A DNA stretch of 46,780 nucleotides from Saccharothrix sp. NRRL B-16348 (GTDB lineage: Bacteria > Actinomycetota > Actinomycetes > Mycobacteriales > Pseudonocardiaceae). Each line of letters starts with the position of its first letter. Positions within the stretch are counted from its first letter, which is position 1. The position numbers and the translations under genes are program-made. The notes beneath the pieces were generated by a model that saw only the letters and a list, made by a program, of their open reading frames with translations, made no database searches and was not told the origin of the DNA. This document shows positions 36,578 to 44,959 of the stretch, piece after piece. The stretch is taken from NCBI RefSeq assembly GCF_001280085.1, contig NZ_LGED01000233.1:1-46780 (forward strand), written 5' to 3'.

Positions 36578-38084
36578 CCACCAGCGCGCCGGCCGCCCGC
36601 ACCAGCGGCAGCACGGCGGACAAGGCCTTGTGCGCCAACGCTTCCCCCGGCGGCACGGCCGGTTCCACGCCGTGCAGCCCGTGACGCTCCACAGCGGACA
36701 GTTCCGGCAGCGCGAACGTGACGTCGTGCAGCAGGCGGCGGACTCCCATGTCCCCCAACGCGGTCAGGTTGTCCTCCGCCGCGTCCGAGTCCGGCGCGGA
36801 CAGGGACCGGGCGGACAGGCTCAGCCACAGCAGCTCCGGCGGCAGCCCGGACGCGCGCAACGCCTCGGCGACCAGCGCGGTCAGGTCCGGGTCGCGCGAC
36901 TGGTCCGGCGACAGCCGCACCAGCACCGGCAGGCTCTCGGCCGCGGCGAAGGCGCACGCCTCGTCCAGCACCCACTCGGCCAGCTGGCCGCTGAGCCCGA
37001 GCTCGTCGGCGAACCGCAGGCACTCCTGGTGCGACACCGGGCCGTACTCCGCCTCGTGCCACCGCAGCCGGGCCGCCACCGCCACCTGGTCGCCGTCCCG
37101 GTCGACCGGCAGGTAGTCCAGCGCGATGTCGCCGTTCTGCAGCGCGCCGGGCATGGTCGCGATCAGCGACGACCGGGTGCGGTCGCGGGCGTCCTGCCCG
37201 GCGTCGTAGATGCCCCACTGGCCCTTGCCGCCGCTCTCCGCGCGGCGCAGCGTGCTGTGCGCTTGGCGCAGCAGCGCCATCGCGTCCGACCCGCGCGCGG
37301 ACGTGCGGACGAAACCCATGCCCGCGGACACGCCGACGCCGTGCCCGGCCAGCCGCACCGGCTCGACCAGCGCGGCCTCGATCGCCTCGGCCAGCGCCGA
37401 GATCCCCGGCGTGGTGGGCGAGTCCTCGATCAGCACGACGAACTCGTCGCCGCCGATGCGCGCGACCGTGGCGTTCTCGCCCTCCACCACCGCGGTCAGC
37501 CGCCGTGCCACCACCTTCAGCAGCTCGTCGCCCGCCTCGTAGCCGAGGCCGTCGTTGACGATGGCGACGCTGTCCACGTCCAGGTAGCACAACGTGATGG
37601 AGCCCGGCCGGCTCAGCGCCTGCTCCAGCCGGGGCAGGAAGCTCTGCCGGTTCGGCAGGCCGGTCAGCACGTCGTGCAGGGCCTGGTGGCGCAGGTAGTC
37701 GCGCAGCACCCGCTGCTCGGTGGTGTCCTCGACCACGGCGACGTGCCACCGGGGCCTGCCGTCGGCGTCCCGCACCACCGACAGCGACACTTCGGTCCAC
37801 ATCGGTTCGCCGGCCGCGTCGGTGAACTGCCGGTGCGCGGTGACCTTGGTCGAGGTCTCGTCCGCGGCGAACGGGGTGTCCGCGAAGAGGGTCGCCAGGT
37901 CCGCGGGCGGCAGCATCGCCTCCAGCGCCGGGTTGGCGCCCACCAGCGCGCCGTGCGCGTCGAAGATCGCGATGCCCGCCGTCGAGCCGACGAAGACCTG
38001 CCGGAACAGCTCCGGCAGCGCCCATGCCTCGACCGCCGTGGGAGCGCTTCCCTCGGCGTCGGCGGCGCGGACTGGCTCGGTCAT
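36531..38084 (-). CDS. PAS-GGDEF protein with degenerate EAL domain
   Basis: The 517-residue protein has a PAS sensor (residues about 25-150, GIAIFDAHGALVGANPALEA). The GGDEF domain has CYLDVDSVAIVNDGLGYEAGD and an intact GGDEF (211-215). The C-terminal EAL-like domain (about 325-510) has AARLRW (337-342) where EALLRW is expected, so the metal-binding Glu is lost and phosphodiesterase activity is unlikely. The RxxD product-inhibition site before GGDEF is also absent. It is probably a cyclic-di-GMP synthase whose EAL part is regulatory. No membrane segment is seen. The ribosome site is weak. Confidence 0.9.
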   Translation of the reverse strand: MTEPVRAADAEGSAPTAVEAWALPELFRQVFVGSTAGIAIFDAHGALVGANPALEAMLPPADLATLFADTPFAADETSTKVTAHRQFTDAAGEPMWTEVSLSVVRDADGRPRWHVAVVEDTTEQRVLRDYLRHQALHDVLTGLPNRQSFLPRLEQALSRPGSITLCYLDVDSVAIVNDGLGYEAGDELLKVVARRLTAVVEGENATVARIGGDEFVVLIEDSPTTPGISALAEAIEAALVEPVRLAGHGVGVSAGMGFVRTSARGSDAMALLRQAHSTLRRAESGGKGQWGIYDAGQDARDRTRSSLIATMPGALQNGDIALDYLPVDRDGDQVAVAARLRWHEAEYGPVSHQECLRFADELGLSGQLAEWVLDEACAFAAAESLPVLVRLSPDQSRDPDLTALVAEALRASGLPPELLWLSLSARSLSAPDSDAAEDNLTALGDMGVRRLLHDVTFALPELSAVERHGLHGVEPAVPPGEALAHKALSAVLPLVRAAGALVVSDGALPEADLVVRS

Positions 38085-38172
38085 GGGTGGGTGTGCGGCG
38101 GTGGGTGAAGATCAGGTCACCGCGCATCTTCCGGACCACCGGCCACCGCCGTCAAGGCTTCACCGGATCGGG

Positions 38173-38646
38173 TTAAACACATACCCAGTCGGTCATCACC
38201 GTCGTGCCGCCGACCTCGCAGCGGAACCGGATGGGGCCCGACGGCGGCGGGCCGAGCAGGAACAGGCCCAGCTCGTCCAGCTCCGCCTCCTCCACCGGCC
38301 CGGTCGCGGTGACGAGCGAGACCCGGCCCGGCCCCGCCGGCAGCACCTGGCCCGCGACACCCGCCTCGGTCACCTCGACCTGCACGGACACGCCCTCGGC
38401 GTCGAACACGAGCTGCCGCGCGGTCTGCGTCGCCCGCGCCCGCACCGCCAGCTCCGCGTCCAGCACGGAGTCGTAGCTGGTCAGGGCGATCAGCTCGGCG
38501 TCGACCGTGCGCCAGGTGAACGCGGCCCGCGCGGCTTGGAGCAGGTGCTCGGGCACGTCGCGCTCCTCGGCGAGCGCCGCGCCCAGCTCCCGCAGCAGCA
38601 CCTCATCGCTTTCCCACCCCGGATCGTCCCTCAACACCGACCACAC
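38173..38646 (-). CDS. Sigma-factor partner protein, unknown function
   Basis: The 157-residue protein has a helical N-terminal half (LLRELGAALAEERDVPEHLL, AARAAFTWRTVDAELIALTS) and a probably beta-rich C-terminal half ending VTDWV-like TVMTDWVCV. It has no membrane helix and no zinc-finger HxxxCxxC, so it is not a classical ZAS anti-sigma factor. It overlaps the sigma gene by 44 bases and must be co-translated with it. From memory, proteins of this shape often follow such sigma genes in actinobacteria. A role as soluble inhibitor or adaptor is inference. The GTG at 38646 or a GTG 9 bases downstream could be the start. Confidence 0.8.
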   Translation of the reverse strand: MWSVLRDDPGWESDEVLLRELGAALAEERDVPEHLLQAARAAFTWRTVDAELIALTSYDSVLDAELAVRARATQTARQLVFDAEGVSVQVEVTEAGVAGQVLPAGPGRVSLVTATGPVEEAELDELGLFLLGPPPSGPIRFRCEVGGTTVMTDWVCV

Positions 38647-39235
38647 CTCCTCCGCCCGCCGGCCGCGGCTCGACCAGCTTCAGCACCGCGGGAGTCTTGC
38701 GCAACTTCTCCAGGCACCTGATCCGGGTGGGCCCGATGCTGCCCACCGGCATCACCAGCTGCTCGGCGACCGCCGCGTAGCTCGGCGGCGGGTCGGCCAT
38801 GAGCCTGGCCAGCAACACCCGGCACTGCTCGGACAACGAGCGGAAGCCCTCGCGCAGCGCCTGCCGCCGCTGGGCGGCCTCCAACTCCTCGTCCAGGTCC
38901 GCGATCGCGTCGTCCGGGCTCGTCGGCTCGTCCTCGGACTGCGGGTCGTACGGCTGGGTGCGCTGCTGGATCCGCAGCATCCGCAGGCACTCGTTGCGGG
39001 TCGTCGTGGCGATCCAACCGGGCAGCGCGTCCGCCTCGCGCAGCCGCCCCAACTGCTCCACCAGCCGCAACCACACGGTCTGGTGCACGTCCGCCGCATC
39101 CGCGTGACGCAACCGGTGCCGGTGCACCACCGCCAGCACCAGGGGCGTGAAGCGCGCGACGATCTCGTTCCACGCGCGCTGGTCGCCCTCCGCCGCCGCG
39201 CTCACGAGCGCGCCGATCGGGGATGCAGGGGTCAC
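38603..39235 (-). CDS. ECF-like RNA polymerase sigma factor
   Basis: The 210-residue sigma factor has region 2 (AWNEIVARFTPLVLAVVHRH, DVHQTVWLRLVEQLGRL, WIATTTRNECLRMLR; residues about 20-90). A short acidic linker follows, then region 4 (LSEQCRVLLARLMAD, SYAAVAEQLVMPVGSIGPTR; about 128-180) with a helix-turn-helix. A Gly-rich tail of about 25 residues follows. Regions 1 and 3 are absent, so it is the extracytoplasmic-function type. The GTG has GAGGAGG 4 nt upstream, a strong site. Its operon is protease gene, sigma gene, partner gene, with 192 bases between protease and sigma that may hold another promoter (TAGTGT near 39344-39349). Confidence 0.92.
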   Translation of the reverse strand: MTPASPIGALVSAAAEGDQRAWNEIVARFTPLVLAVVHRHRLRHADAADVHQTVWLRLVEQLGRLREADALPGWIATTTRNECLRMLRIQQRTQPYDPQSEDEPTSPDDAIADLDEELEAAQRRQALREGFRSLSEQCRVLLARLMADPPPSYAAVAEQLVMPVGSIGPTRIRCLEKLRKTPAVLKLVEPRPAGGGGVVGVEGRSGVGKR

Positions 39236-39427
39236 GTCCCCTCCTCTTGTCCAGGGGATGCTGCGCCTCCGCCCCGGTCTGCGCCGGCGCGGACCCCAGC
39301 CGGGTCACGGACTTCGGATTCTTCGCTGCCACACACTACGGAGGCGCCACGCCGTCCGCAGATACACGTCAAGCCGGGTCTTCGGGAGGTCGATGCGGCC
39401 TCGCCGCCGTCCGCGCAGCAGCGGCCG

Positions 39428-40627
39428 TCACACGAAGACGCCGTAGCCGGGGAAGAACTCCGGTTGGCCGACGAGCAGGTGGTCGCGGGCCTCGACGGCG
39501 GTCAGGCCGCGTTCGGTCATCGTCGCGGCGATCCGCCCGGCCACGTGCGGTGCGGCGAACGACGTGCCCAGCCAGTACGCGAACCGGTCGTAGACGTCCA
39601 CCGGCAGACCCGGCAGCTCCCACCGGCCCTTGAGGAACGTGCTGGTCCGGTTGCCGACCGCGCACGCGTCGACCCAGTGCCCGTGGTTGGCGTAGCAGGC
39701 GGGCGCACGGCTGCCGTCGCGCTCCTCGGCGACCGCCGACACGGCGACCACGCCCGGCAGCGCCGCGGGCCAGCTCGGCCGGGTGGTGCCCTGGTTGCCC
39801 GCGGAGGCCACCACGACGACGTCGCGCGGCAGGGCCGCCAGCGCACGGCGGATCGGTTCGGAGGCGGTGTCGTCCTGGGTGAAGCAGCCCATCGAGATGT
39901 TGACGACCTGGACCTTCTCGTCGAACGACGACAACGCCCGGACGAACTGCTCCTCGGTGCCGAGCCCGTTCGGGTCCAGCGCCCTCTCCGGGTCGAACCG
40001 CACGCCCGGCGCGGCCTGCCGGACCACGCCCGCGACGAACGTGCCGTGGCCGCCTTCGAGCGCGAACACGTCGGAGTGCTTGTACGCGGCGTCGACCTCG
40101 TCGGTCTTGGCGATGAACGCGTCGCCCAGCCACCGCGGGTGGTCGGTCGAGGCGGTCGCCGAGATGCCCGTGTCGACGATCGCGACGACGACGCCGCGGC
40201 CGAGGTCGGCGGTCGCCGGGTCCGGGTCCGCCAGCGGCGTGCCGACGCGCGGCGGCTGGCCCGGGTTGCCGTGCATGTTGCCGCCGTGGCCGACGAGCAC
40301 GTGGTGCGGCTGCACGTACGGCGTGCGCTCGCCGGGCCACTGCTGCGGGTCGCGCAGCAGCCGGACGACCTCCGGGATGTCGTCCGCGTTGCGGGACAGC
40401 GTCAACCGGGCCATGCCGGCGAAATCCCGGCCGCGGCCGTTGTCGATGTTGTTCTGCGCGAGCTTGCGGCCGACCCGCTCGGCGTCCTCGGGAATGGTCA
40501 GCAGCTCACCGGAGACGAAGATGAATTCCCGGCCGCGTTCGGCGTGGAGGCGGTAGCTCTTGTGATCGCGGATGGCCTGTTGGAAGGCTTCCTGGTAGAG
40601 CCCGGAGCGATTCGATGGTTCGGACAC
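39428..40627 (-). CDS. Cytoplasmic subtilisin-like (S8) serine protease
   Basis: The 399-residue protein has about 125 N-terminal residues unlike a normal propeptide (FIFVSGELLTIPEDAER), then a subtilase domain with Asp152 (VVAIVDTGIS), His194 (GGHGTFVAGVV) and Ser356 (GTSFAAPHVAG). The oxyanion Asn is in VASAGNQGT. There is no signal peptide or membrane anchor, so it acts inside the cell. GTG at 40627 was chosen because GAGG lies 5 nt upstream and it gives an uninterrupted hydrophilic N-terminus; the frame is open 390 bases further back into the divergent gene. It is divergent from the CHAT gene by 76 bases. Confidence 0.93.
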   Translation of the reverse strand: MSEPSNRSGLYQEAFQQAIRDHKSYRLHAERGREFIFVSGELLTIPEDAERVGRKLAQNNIDNGRGRDFAGMARLTLSRNADDIPEVVRLLRDPQQWPGERTPYVQPHHVLVGHGGNMHGNPGQPPRVGTPLADPDPATADLGRGVVVAIVDTGISATASTDHPRWLGDAFIAKTDEVDAAYKHSDVFALEGGHGTFVAGVVRQAAPGVRFDPERALDPNGLGTEEQFVRALSSFDEKVQVVNISMGCFTQDDTASEPIRRALAALPRDVVVVASAGNQGTTRPSWPAALPGVVAVSAVAEERDGSRAPACYANHGHWVDACAVGNRTSTFLKGRWELPGLPVDVYDRFAYWLGTSFAAPHVAGRIAATMTERGLTAVEARDHLLVGQPEFFPGYGVFV

Positions 40628-40691
40628 CGAGGCCTCACAGCAGCGTCGACGGGTGCTGGGCGTGAGCAAGCTACCACAGCCGACTTGGTAA

Positions 40692-40697
40692 TAAGGT
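40692..40697 (+). promoter_or_regulatory. Candidate -10 of leaderless CHAT gene
   Basis: TAAGGT ends 6 nt before the CHAT GTG at 40704, with no ribosome site between, so a leaderless mRNA is likely. In the same 76-base gap TAGCTT on the minus strand (40673-40668) could be the -10 of the protease operon. The two transcription units would therefore share control DNA. Confidence 0.5.
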
Positions 40698-40703
40698 GGG
40701 TTC

Positions 40704-43319
40704 GTGGCAGGGGTTTCCGCCGCCGCAGCGCTGGAAGCCCGGCAACGGGATCCGCGCGCGGCCATCGAGATCGGTCGGTCCGCGCTGCGGGCGGCGCGGG
40801 CGTCGGGCGACGGCGAAGAGGCCTCCGCCGCGGAACGCGCGATCGGTCTCGCGTTCCGCGAGCTGCACGACTTCGACGCGGCGCTGCGCCACTTGCGGCG
40901 TTCCGTGCGCGTCGCCGAACGGGCGGGGTCGGCGCGGTCGGCGGCACTCGCCCGGATGAGCCTCGCGTTCGTGCTGTCCACCACCGGGCGGCACGCGCAG
41001 GCGTTGCGCGCGATCAACGCGGCGCTGCCGAACCTGCGCGGCGTGGACGCGGGCAGCGGCCGGATGCAACGGGGCCTGGTGCTGCACTACCTGTGCCGGT
41101 ACGACGAGGCGTTGCGCGAGTACAACGGCGCGATCGAGGTGGTGCGCCGGTTCGGCGAGCGGCTGGTCGAGGCGCGGGCGCTGAACAACCGCGGGCTGCT
41201 GCGCGCCTACACCGGCGGCCTGCGCGCGGCGGACGAGGACTTCGACCGCGCGGCCGTGCTCTACCGGGACCTGGACCAGTCGCTGGCCGTGGCGGACGTG
41301 CGGTGGAACGCGGGCATCTCCGCGTCGCGCGCGGGCGACGTGCCGCGGGCGTTGACGATGTTCGCCGAGGCCGAGCGGGAGTACCGGCGGCTGGAGGTGC
41401 CCCGGCCCGCGCTGCTGATCAACCGGCTGGAGCTGCTGGTGTCCGTGCCGCTGCTGGAGGAGGCGCGCGCGGCGGCCGACCGGGCGTTGGCGGAGCTGGG
41501 CGGCGACCTGGTGCTCGCCCGGTCCGAGGCGTTGTTCTACCGGGCCAGGATCGCGCTGCTGGAAGGCGACCTGGACCGGGCCGTCGAGATGGCGGTGGCG
41601 GCGCGCAAGGGTTTCCGGCGCGAGAAGCGCGAGGTGTGGGCCGAAGGCGCGCGGCACGTGGAGCTGCGCGCCGCGTACCTGAGCGGGCGGCGGACCAAGG
41701 CGCTCGTGACGGCGTTGACGCGGGTCGCGACCCGGTTGGACGCGCTGGGCTGGCGGATGGCGGGCCTGGAGGCGCGGGTCGACGCGGCGCTCGTCGCCCG
41801 CGACCTCGGCGACCGCACGCGCGCGGTGGCCGAGCTGACCGCGGCGGGCGCGGCCAGGCGCGGCGGACCGGCGGCGCACCGCGTGCAGGGCTGGTACGCC
41901 GAGGCGTTGCGGCGCGACCTGCTCGGCAACACGCGCGGCGCGCAGATCGCGTTGCGGCGCGGGTTGGCGCTGCTGGACGAGTACCGCGTGTCGCTCGGCG
42001 CGACGGAGCTGCGGGCGTTGAGCGGGGCGCAGGGCGCGGCGCTGGCGTCGGAAGGACTGCGCACGGCCGTCGCCGGCGGTCGGGCCGGACGGGTGCTGAG
42101 CTGGGCGGAGGCGTGGCGCGCGGGCGCGCTGCGGATGACGCCCGCCCGGCCGCCGGAGGACTCCGGGCTCGCCGACGCGCTGGCGGAGCTGCGTGCCGTG
42201 ACCGCGGACCTGGAGGCGGCGTCCACGGCGGGTCGGCCCACGTCGGCGTTGCGGCAGTGGCAGGTGCGGGGCGAGCAGCGGGTGCGCGAGCTGACCCGGC
42301 GGACCGGTGGCGGCGGCGCGGTGTTCCAGCCTCCGGCGGTGGGGGAGCTGGCACGGGCGTTGGGCGCGTCGGCGCTGGTGGAGTACATCGACCACGACGG
42401 CGAGTTGCTGGCCGTGGTGGTCGCGGGCGGCCGGGCGTCGCTGCACCGGCTCGGTCCGCTCGACGGCGCGCTGCGCGAGCTGCGGTTGCTGCGGTTCGCC
42501 CTGCACCGGCTCGTCACGCTGCCCGATCACGTCGACCGCACGGCGGTGCGCGCGGGCGCGGAGCACGCCGCCGTGCTGCTGCAGAACCGGCTGCTGGAAC
42601 CGCTGCGGCGGCGCCTCGACGACCGGCCGCTCGTGCTCGCGCCCACCGGCAGGCTCGGCGGCCTGCCGTGGTCGGCGCTGCCCGCGTGCCGCGGCCGTGC
42701 GGTGACCGTGGTGCCGTCGGCGACGGTGTGGCTGCGCGCGACGACCTCCACCCTCGTGTCACACGACCGGGTGGTCTTGGCGGCGGGGCCGCGGTTGCCG
42801 GCCGCGCCGACGGAGATCTCGGCGATCTCGTCGCTGGACCCGGACACGGCCTCCGTGCTCGTGGGCGGCGCGGCGACGGTCGACGCGGTGGCGTCGGCGA
42901 TGGACGGCGCGCCGCTGGCCCACGTGGCCGCGCACGGCTCGTTCCGCGCGGACAACCCGCTGTTCTCGGCGCTGGAACTGGCCGACGGGCCGCTGACCGT
43001 CTACGACCTCGAACGGCTGCGCACACCACCCGCCCGGGTCGTGCTGTCCGCGTGCGACTCCGGGCTGTCCGCGGTGCGGCCCGGCGACGAGCTGATGGGC
43101 TTCACCGCGGCACTGCTCGGCCTCGGCACGCGGACCCTGATCGCGCCGGTCATCCCCGTGCCCGCCGAGGTGACCACACCGCTCATGGTCGACCTGCACC
43201 GCCGGCTCGGCGCGGGCCGGCCGCCCTCCGTCGCGTTGGCGGACGCGCAGCAGGCGCACCGGGAGAACGGCGACGCCGCGTTCGCCGCGAGCGCCGGCTT
43301 CCTGTGCTTCGGCGCGTGA
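40704..43319 (+). CDS. TPR-CHAT caspase-like protease
   Basis: The 871-residue protein has about twelve TPR-like helical pairs in residues 1-450 (ALRHLRRSVRVAERAGS, LRAADEDFDRAAVLYRDLDQ). A helical linker follows, then a C-terminal CHAT domain (about 550-871). The catalytic dyad is intact: His744 in HVAAHGSFRADNPLFSALEL and Cys784 in VVLSACDSGLSAVRPGDELM. CHAT proteins are clan CD cysteine peptidases related to caspases and separase. Their TPR arms receive an activating signal and bring substrates. It lies divergent from the subtilase-sigma operon. Confidence 0.93.
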   Translation: MAGVSAAAALEARQRDPRAAIEIGRSALRAARASGDGEEASAAERAIGLAFRELHDFDAALRHLRRSVRVAERAGSARSAALARMSLAFVLSTTGRHAQALRAINAALPNLRGVDAGSGRMQRGLVLHYLCRYDEALREYNGAIEVVRRFGERLVEARALNNRGLLRAYTGGLRAADEDFDRAAVLYRDLDQSLAVADVRWNAGISASRAGDVPRALTMFAEAEREYRRLEVPRPALLINRLELLVSVPLLEEARAAADRALAELGGDLVLARSEALFYRARIALLEGDLDRAVEMAVAARKGFRREKREVWAEGARHVELRAAYLSGRRTKALVTALTRVATRLDALGWRMAGLEARVDAALVARDLGDRTRAVAELTAAGAARRGGPAAHRVQGWYAEALRRDLLGNTRGAQIALRRGLALLDEYRVSLGATELRALSGAQGAALASEGLRTAVAGGRAGRVLSWAEAWRAGALRMTPARPPEDSGLADALAELRAVTADLEAASTAGRPTSALRQWQVRGEQRVRELTRRTGGGGAVFQPPAVGELARALGASALVEYIDHDGELLAVVVAGGRASLHRLGPLDGALRELRLLRFALHRLVTLPDHVDRTAVRAGAEHAAVLLQNRLLEPLRRRLDDRPLVLAPTGRLGGLPWSALPACRGRAVTVVPSATVWLRATTSTLVSHDRVVLAAGPRLPAAPTEISAISSLDPDTASVLVGGAATVDAVASAMDGAPLAHVAAHGSFRADNPLFSALELADGPLTVYDLERLRTPPARVVLSACDSGLSAVRPGDELMGFTAALLGLGTRTLIAPVIPVPAEVTTPLMVDLHRRLGAGRPPSVALADAQQAHRENGDAAFAASAGFLCFGA

Positions 43320-43344
43320 ACCCCAGTTCGAGGAGGAACCGGAG

Positions 43345-43674
43345 ATGGCGTTCGACGAACACCTGGCCGAACGGATCCGCGACGAGGTCGGCGACCTGCC
43401 CGGCATCAGCGCCAAGCGGATGTTCGGCGGCGTCGCGTTCCTGCTGCACGGCACCATGCTCGTCGGCGTGACCGGCGACGACATGATCGCCCGCGTCGGC
43501 CCCGACGCGGCGGAGGAGTGCCTGGCCCTGCCCGGGACCAGGGTCTTCGACTTCACCGGCAAGGTGATGCGCGGCTGGGTCGTCGTCGACGGCTCGGTGC
43601 TCGACGAGGACTCCGGCCTGGCCGACTGGATCGGCCGGGCGCGGGAGTTCGTCGAGACCCTGCCGCCCAAGTAG
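43345..43674 (+). CDS. TfoX N-terminal domain protein
   Basis: The 109-residue protein is a stand-alone TfoX-N domain, with GISAKRMFGGVAFLLHGTML (residues about 20-39) and KVMRGWVVVDGSVL. TfoX/Sxy proteins activate competence genes in gammaproteobacteria. The short actinobacterial members have no known role. GAGGAGG (43329-43335) lies 9 nt before the ATG, 25 bases after the CHAT stop, so it may be co-transcribed with the CHAT gene. Confidence 0.92.
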   Translation: MAFDEHLAERIRDEVGDLPGISAKRMFGGVAFLLHGTMLVGVTGDDMIARVGPDAAEECLALPGTRVFDFTGKVMRGWVVVDGSVLDEDSGLADWIGRAREFVETLPPK

Positions 43675-43684
43675 GTTGGCACAC

Positions 43685-44128
43685 GTGGACGAACGGGACA
43701 TGTTGGCGGTGGCCGTGGCCGAAGCGCGCGCCGGGCTCGCAGAGGGCGGCATCCCGATCGGCGCGGCCCTGTTCGCCGCCGACGGCACCCTCCTGGGCCG
43801 CGGCCACAACCGGCGGGTGCAGGACGACGACGCGTCCACCCACGCCGAGACCGCCGCGTTCCGCGCCGCCGGCCGCCGGGCGACCTACCGCGACACCGTC
43901 ATGGTCACCACGCTGTCACCGTGCTGGTACTGCAGCGGACTCGTTCGCCAGTTCGGGATCCCCCGCGTGGTGATCGGCGAGGCCCGGACGTTCCACGGCG
44001 GTCACGACTGGCTCGCCGAACACGGTGTCCGGATCACCCTCCTGGACGACCAGACGTGCGTCCGGATGATGACCGACTTCATCGCCGCCAAGCCCGAGCT
44101 GTGGTTCGAGGACATCGGCCAGGATTAA
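43685..44128 (+). CDS. Cytidine/deoxycytidylate-type nucleoside deaminase
   Basis: The 147-residue protein has the zinc deaminase motifs HAETAAF (HAE, residues about 57-63) and SPCWYCSGL (PCxxC, about 80-90). The GVRITLLDDQTCVRMMTDFI C-terminus resembles yeast-type cytosine deaminase. It probably hydrolyses an amino group of a pyrimidine base or nucleoside. A TAGGTT hexamer (43672-43677), which includes the TfoX stop codon, lies 7 nt before the GTG, suggesting a leaderless start. TTG 43676 is an upstream alternative. Confidence 0.92.
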   Translation: MDERDMLAVAVAEARAGLAEGGIPIGAALFAADGTLLGRGHNRRVQDDDASTHAETAAFRAAGRRATYRDTVMVTTLSPCWYCSGLVRQFGIPRVVIGEARTFHGGHDWLAEHGVRITLLDDQTCVRMMTDFIAAKPELWFEDIGQD

Positions 44129-44186
44129 CGCGCCGCGCCGCGCGCGGACACAATCCCGACACGGACCGACGCCACCATCGGCGGGC

Positions 44187-44537
44187 ATGGAACCGTGGCA
44201 CGTCGACGAATCACTGGCGTCCCTGGTGCTGGCCGAGGGCGCGGTGGCGGTAGAAGTCCCGGCCAGCTGGGGCGCCGAGGTCAGCACCCACCTCCGCTCC
44301 GCCGGACCGCTCGGGCCGATCCTCGCCATCCCCGGTCCCCGGCTCCGCTGGCTGTTCCTCGCCAGACCCGACCCCGGACCCGAGGCGCGGCACGTGCCGC
44401 CGCCCGACGTCCGCTACTGGCACGGCCCGCGCCACATCCCGGCGGCCGAATCGCGGTGGGTGGTGCCCCCGGCGGGCGCACTGCCCCCGGTGGGGGCGGT
44501 GCGCTGCGCCATCAGGACGGTCCGCCGGTTCTGGTGA
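44187..44537 (+). CDS. Hypothetical protein
   Basis: The 116-residue protein is rich in Pro, Ala, Gly and Trp (MEPWHVDESLASLVLAEGAV, LRWLFLARPDPGPEARHVPP, RYWHGPRHIPAAESRWVVPP). No signal peptide, membrane helix or known domain is seen. Codon use is normal for the window, supporting a real gene. It ends 4 bases before the convergent STAS gene, leaving no room for a terminator. I do not recognise its family. Confidence 0.7.
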   Translation: MEPWHVDESLASLVLAEGAVAVEVPASWGAEVSTHLRSAGPLGPILAIPGPRLRWLFLARPDPGPEARHVPPPDVRYWHGPRHIPAAESRWVVPPAGALPPVGAVRCAIRTVRRFW

Positions 44538-44541
44538 AGCA

Positions 44542-44901
44542 TCAGAAGCGGCTCAACGCCTCTTCCACGGAACCGACGACGGTGAACACGGAGCTCAGCC
44601 CGGTCGCCTCGATCGGCCGCTGCGTCGCCCGACTGGTCGCCACCAGCACCAGCGGGACGCCGAGACCGCTCGCCCGCTGACTGCCGACCACCAACGACTC
44701 CAACCCGGCCGAGCCGAGGAAGCGCACCCCGCCGAGGTCCACCACCACACCCCGCACGTTCTCGACCAGGTGCTCGGTGAGCGGCCTGGTCAACTCGTCC
44801 GCGCTGCTCGTGTCCAACTCTCCCGACACGTGCAGCACCACCACGCCGTCCGCGGGTCTGTCGACCCGTACGGAAGCGAGCGTCGCCGCGGGTTCTGGCA
44901 C
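44542..44901 (-). CDS. STAS-domain anti-sigma factor antagonist
   Basis: The 119-residue protein is a single STAS domain: VVVLHVSGELDTSSADELTR, then VRGVVVDLGGVRFLGSAGLE, where the Ser of GSAGL is the usual phosphorylation site. It resembles SpoIIAA/RsbV. Such proteins bind unphosphorylated anti-sigma kinases to release a sigma factor. No RsbW-type kinase gene is nearby. GTG 44901 has AGGAG 7 nt upstream, and the longer frame is a shadow of the next gene. Confidence 0.9.
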   Translation of the reverse strand: MPEPAATLASVRVDRPADGVVVLHVSGELDTSSADELTRPLTEHLVENVRGVVVDLGGVRFLGSAGLESLVVGSQRASGLGVPLVLVATSRATQRPIEATGLSSVFTVVGSVEEALSRF

Positions 44902-44959
44902 GCCGGTACTCCTCTCACTCAGCGACGCCGGCGCGGCGTCGAAATCCTCACGGTAGACC

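Noticed and set aside
38173..38646. Zinc-binding anti-sigma (ZAS) factor
   Set aside because: The HxxxCxxC motif and the usual membrane helix are missing.
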